Notes under the pieces: model-generated
The model's database searches: none
What the model saw: the letters and a program-made list of their open reading frames with translations, nothing else
Told to the model about the DNA's origin: nothing
Source of the DNA: an uncultured Burkholderiales bacterium
GTDB taxonomy: Bacteria; Pseudomonadota; Gammaproteobacteria; Burkholderiales; Burkholderiaceae_C
Length of the DNA stretch: 36,505 bases
Reading direction: 5' to 3'
NCBI GenBank assembly: GCA_903830725.1
Contig: CAIKVH010000116.1
Coordinates: 1 to 36,505, forward strand
Translations under genes and position numbers: made by a program
Shown: piece by piece, positions 35,410-36,505 of the stretch
Position numbering within the stretch: position 1 is the stretch's first letter
How the letters are laid out: the number at the start of each line of letters is the position of its first letter

Positions 35410-36505
35410 TTAACTTTCAATTTGAGGGAGGCTTTGCCCACAGGCAAATCCGCTAGACCAAGCCCATTGAAAGTTGTATCCACCCAGCCAACCCGTGATG
35501 TCGACAACCTCTCCAATGAAGTAAAGACCCCTTTGGGTAGACTCCATGGTCTGTTGAGATAGTTCTTTTGTATTAACTCCTCCTGCAGTCACCTCGGCTT
35601 TTTTGTATCCCTCAGTGCCCGCCGGCTGAATCTCCCAGCGCTGAAGGTTTTGAGCCAGCTCTGTGAGTGCTTGATCAGAGATTTGATTGATGGGGTTAGC
35701 CAGTGTTGTTTTTTGATCAATCCAGGCCTGGGCAAGTCGGTTGGGGAGCACGGTGGACACTTCATTAACCAAGAGCCTACGGGAGGTTTTCTTGGTTTGT
35801 AAGAATAAATCTTTTAAATCTAATTCTGGGTTTAAATTCACATCAACCGGGTCCCCTGGATTCCAGTAACTAGATATTTGAAGCACCCCGGGTCCCGAGA
35901 GTCCGCGGTGCGTGAACAATAGGTCCTCCGCGAACTCTATTCGGGACTTCTTTTGACCTGTACCAATGATGACTGGAAGCGATAGACCGCTTAGATGGGC
36001 GTAGGGAGCCCAGGTATCCCCGGCAAAAGTTAGGGGAACAAGAGCGGGCCTTGTAGGAACAAGGGATAAATTAAATTGTTTGGCAATTGAGTACCCAAAA
36101 TCGCTGGCTCCGATTTGCGGAATCGAGAGACCGCCAGTGGCAACTACCAAGGAGCGACACCTCACGTGTGATTGATCGGTGGTGATGCTGTAAAAAGCAT
36201 TTGGATTCGAATCGGTGAAACCTGGCTCAGCGTTTTTGATGTATTCAACCTTAATCACTTTGCAGGGATTGCGAATCTCGGTTGAGCCAATTTTGTTGAC
36301 TGTTGCTTCGCTGATTAACACGTCAATGATGTCCTGCGCCGAGCGATCACAAAAGAGTTGCCCCTTGTGTTTTTCATGAAATGGGACGTTATAGCGGTTC
36401 AGGAGTTCAATAAAATCATCGGGCGTGTACTTGCTTAACGCGCTTCTGCAAAACTGGGGGTTCTCACCGAGAAAGTACTTATGCGGCGTTTGCGAGTCCA
36501 TATTC
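35410..36505 (-). CDS. HI0933/YhiN-type NAD(P)/FAD-dependent oxidoreductase, partial
   Basis: This is a flavoprotein of the HI0933 (YhiN, BaiN) family, whose cellular substrate is generally unknown. At least 364 codons are visible and the frame is open to the window edge, so the N-terminal part with the dinucleotide-binding GxGxxG loop lies outside. ATG 36501 is internal by family comparison. The visible part has VVATGGLSIPQIGASDFGYSIA, the insert domain around FTHRGLSGPGVLQIS, and the FAD-contacting C-terminus GLYFIGEVVDITGWLGGYNFQWAW. It is on the same strand as rpsU, upstream of the rpsU promoter. Confidence 0.93.
   Translation of the reverse strand, partial: NMDSQTPHKYFLGENPQFCRSALSKYTPDDFIELLNRYNVPFHEKHKGQLFCDRSAQDIIDVLISEATVNKIGSTEIRNPCKVIKVEYIKNAEPGFTDSNPNAFYSITTDQSHVRCRSLVVATGGLSIPQIGASDFGYSIAKQFNLSLVPTRPALVPLTFAGDTWAPYAHLSGLSLPVIIGTGQKKSRIEFAEDLLFTHRGLSGPGVLQISSYWNPGDPVDVNLNPELDLKDLFLQTKKTSRRLLVNEVSTVLPNRLAQAWIDQKTTLANPINQISDQALTELAQNLQRWEIQPAGTEGYKKAEVTAGGVNTKELSQQTMESTQRGLYFIGEVVDITGWLGGYNFQWAWSSGFACGQSLPQIES

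Overview
The window looks like an ordinary core-genome stretch of a betaproteobacterium of the order Burkholderiales. The gene order rpsO-pnp-tpiA-secG-tRNA-Leu-nuoA..nuoN-NUDIX-DUF1178 and the protein sequences fit that order. Base composition, judged by eye, is only moderately GC, and many intergenic gaps are AT-rich. That is more like small-genome freshwater lineages such as Polynucleobacter than GC-rich Burkholderia or Comamonadaceae. Genus assignment is not possible from reading alone.

Left end (1-4970): a truncated ISL3-type transposase remnant, then rpsO (S15) with a promoter-like -10, a leader hairpin and a clear terminator. Next comes pnp with a long leader stem-loop of the kind used in PNPase autoregulation, then tpiA, secG and a tRNA-Leu(GAG). 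The pnp-tpiA and secG-tRNA gaps are rich in small repeats and hairpins.

Centre (5021-19975): a complete 14-gene nuoA-N operon for respiratory complex I. All iron-sulfur cysteines I looked for are present, and four junctions are very short or overlap by 4 to 8 bases. A NUDIX (ADP-ribose pyrophosphatase-like) gene follows; its start codon lies in a 16-bp repeat present three times. Next is a DUF1178 gene whose near-consensus promoter predicts a leaderless mRNA.

Right part (21337-36505): glnS (minus), a GlcG/HbpS-like gene, uppP, mutS and suhB (minus), trmJ and cysE (plus), a DUF2127 membrane protein, a bactofilin, mog and darP (minus), pmbA (plus), then yqeY and rpsU (minus) and the C-terminal part of an HI0933-type flavoprotein cut by the window edge. 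These are housekeeping genes for translation, repair, envelope and cofactor synthesis. They form small operons rather than one system.

I found no CRISPR array, prophage, toxin-antitoxin, defence or secondary-metabolite locus, and no clear new multi-gene system. The points worth a second look are small-scale: short tandem duplications in several gaps, one of which rebuilt the NUDIX start region; the leaderless DUF1178 promoter; ribosomal-protein and pnp leader structures; His-rich segments in three otherwise standard proteins; and a likely rearrangement junction after yqeY, marked by an 11-bp repeat array.
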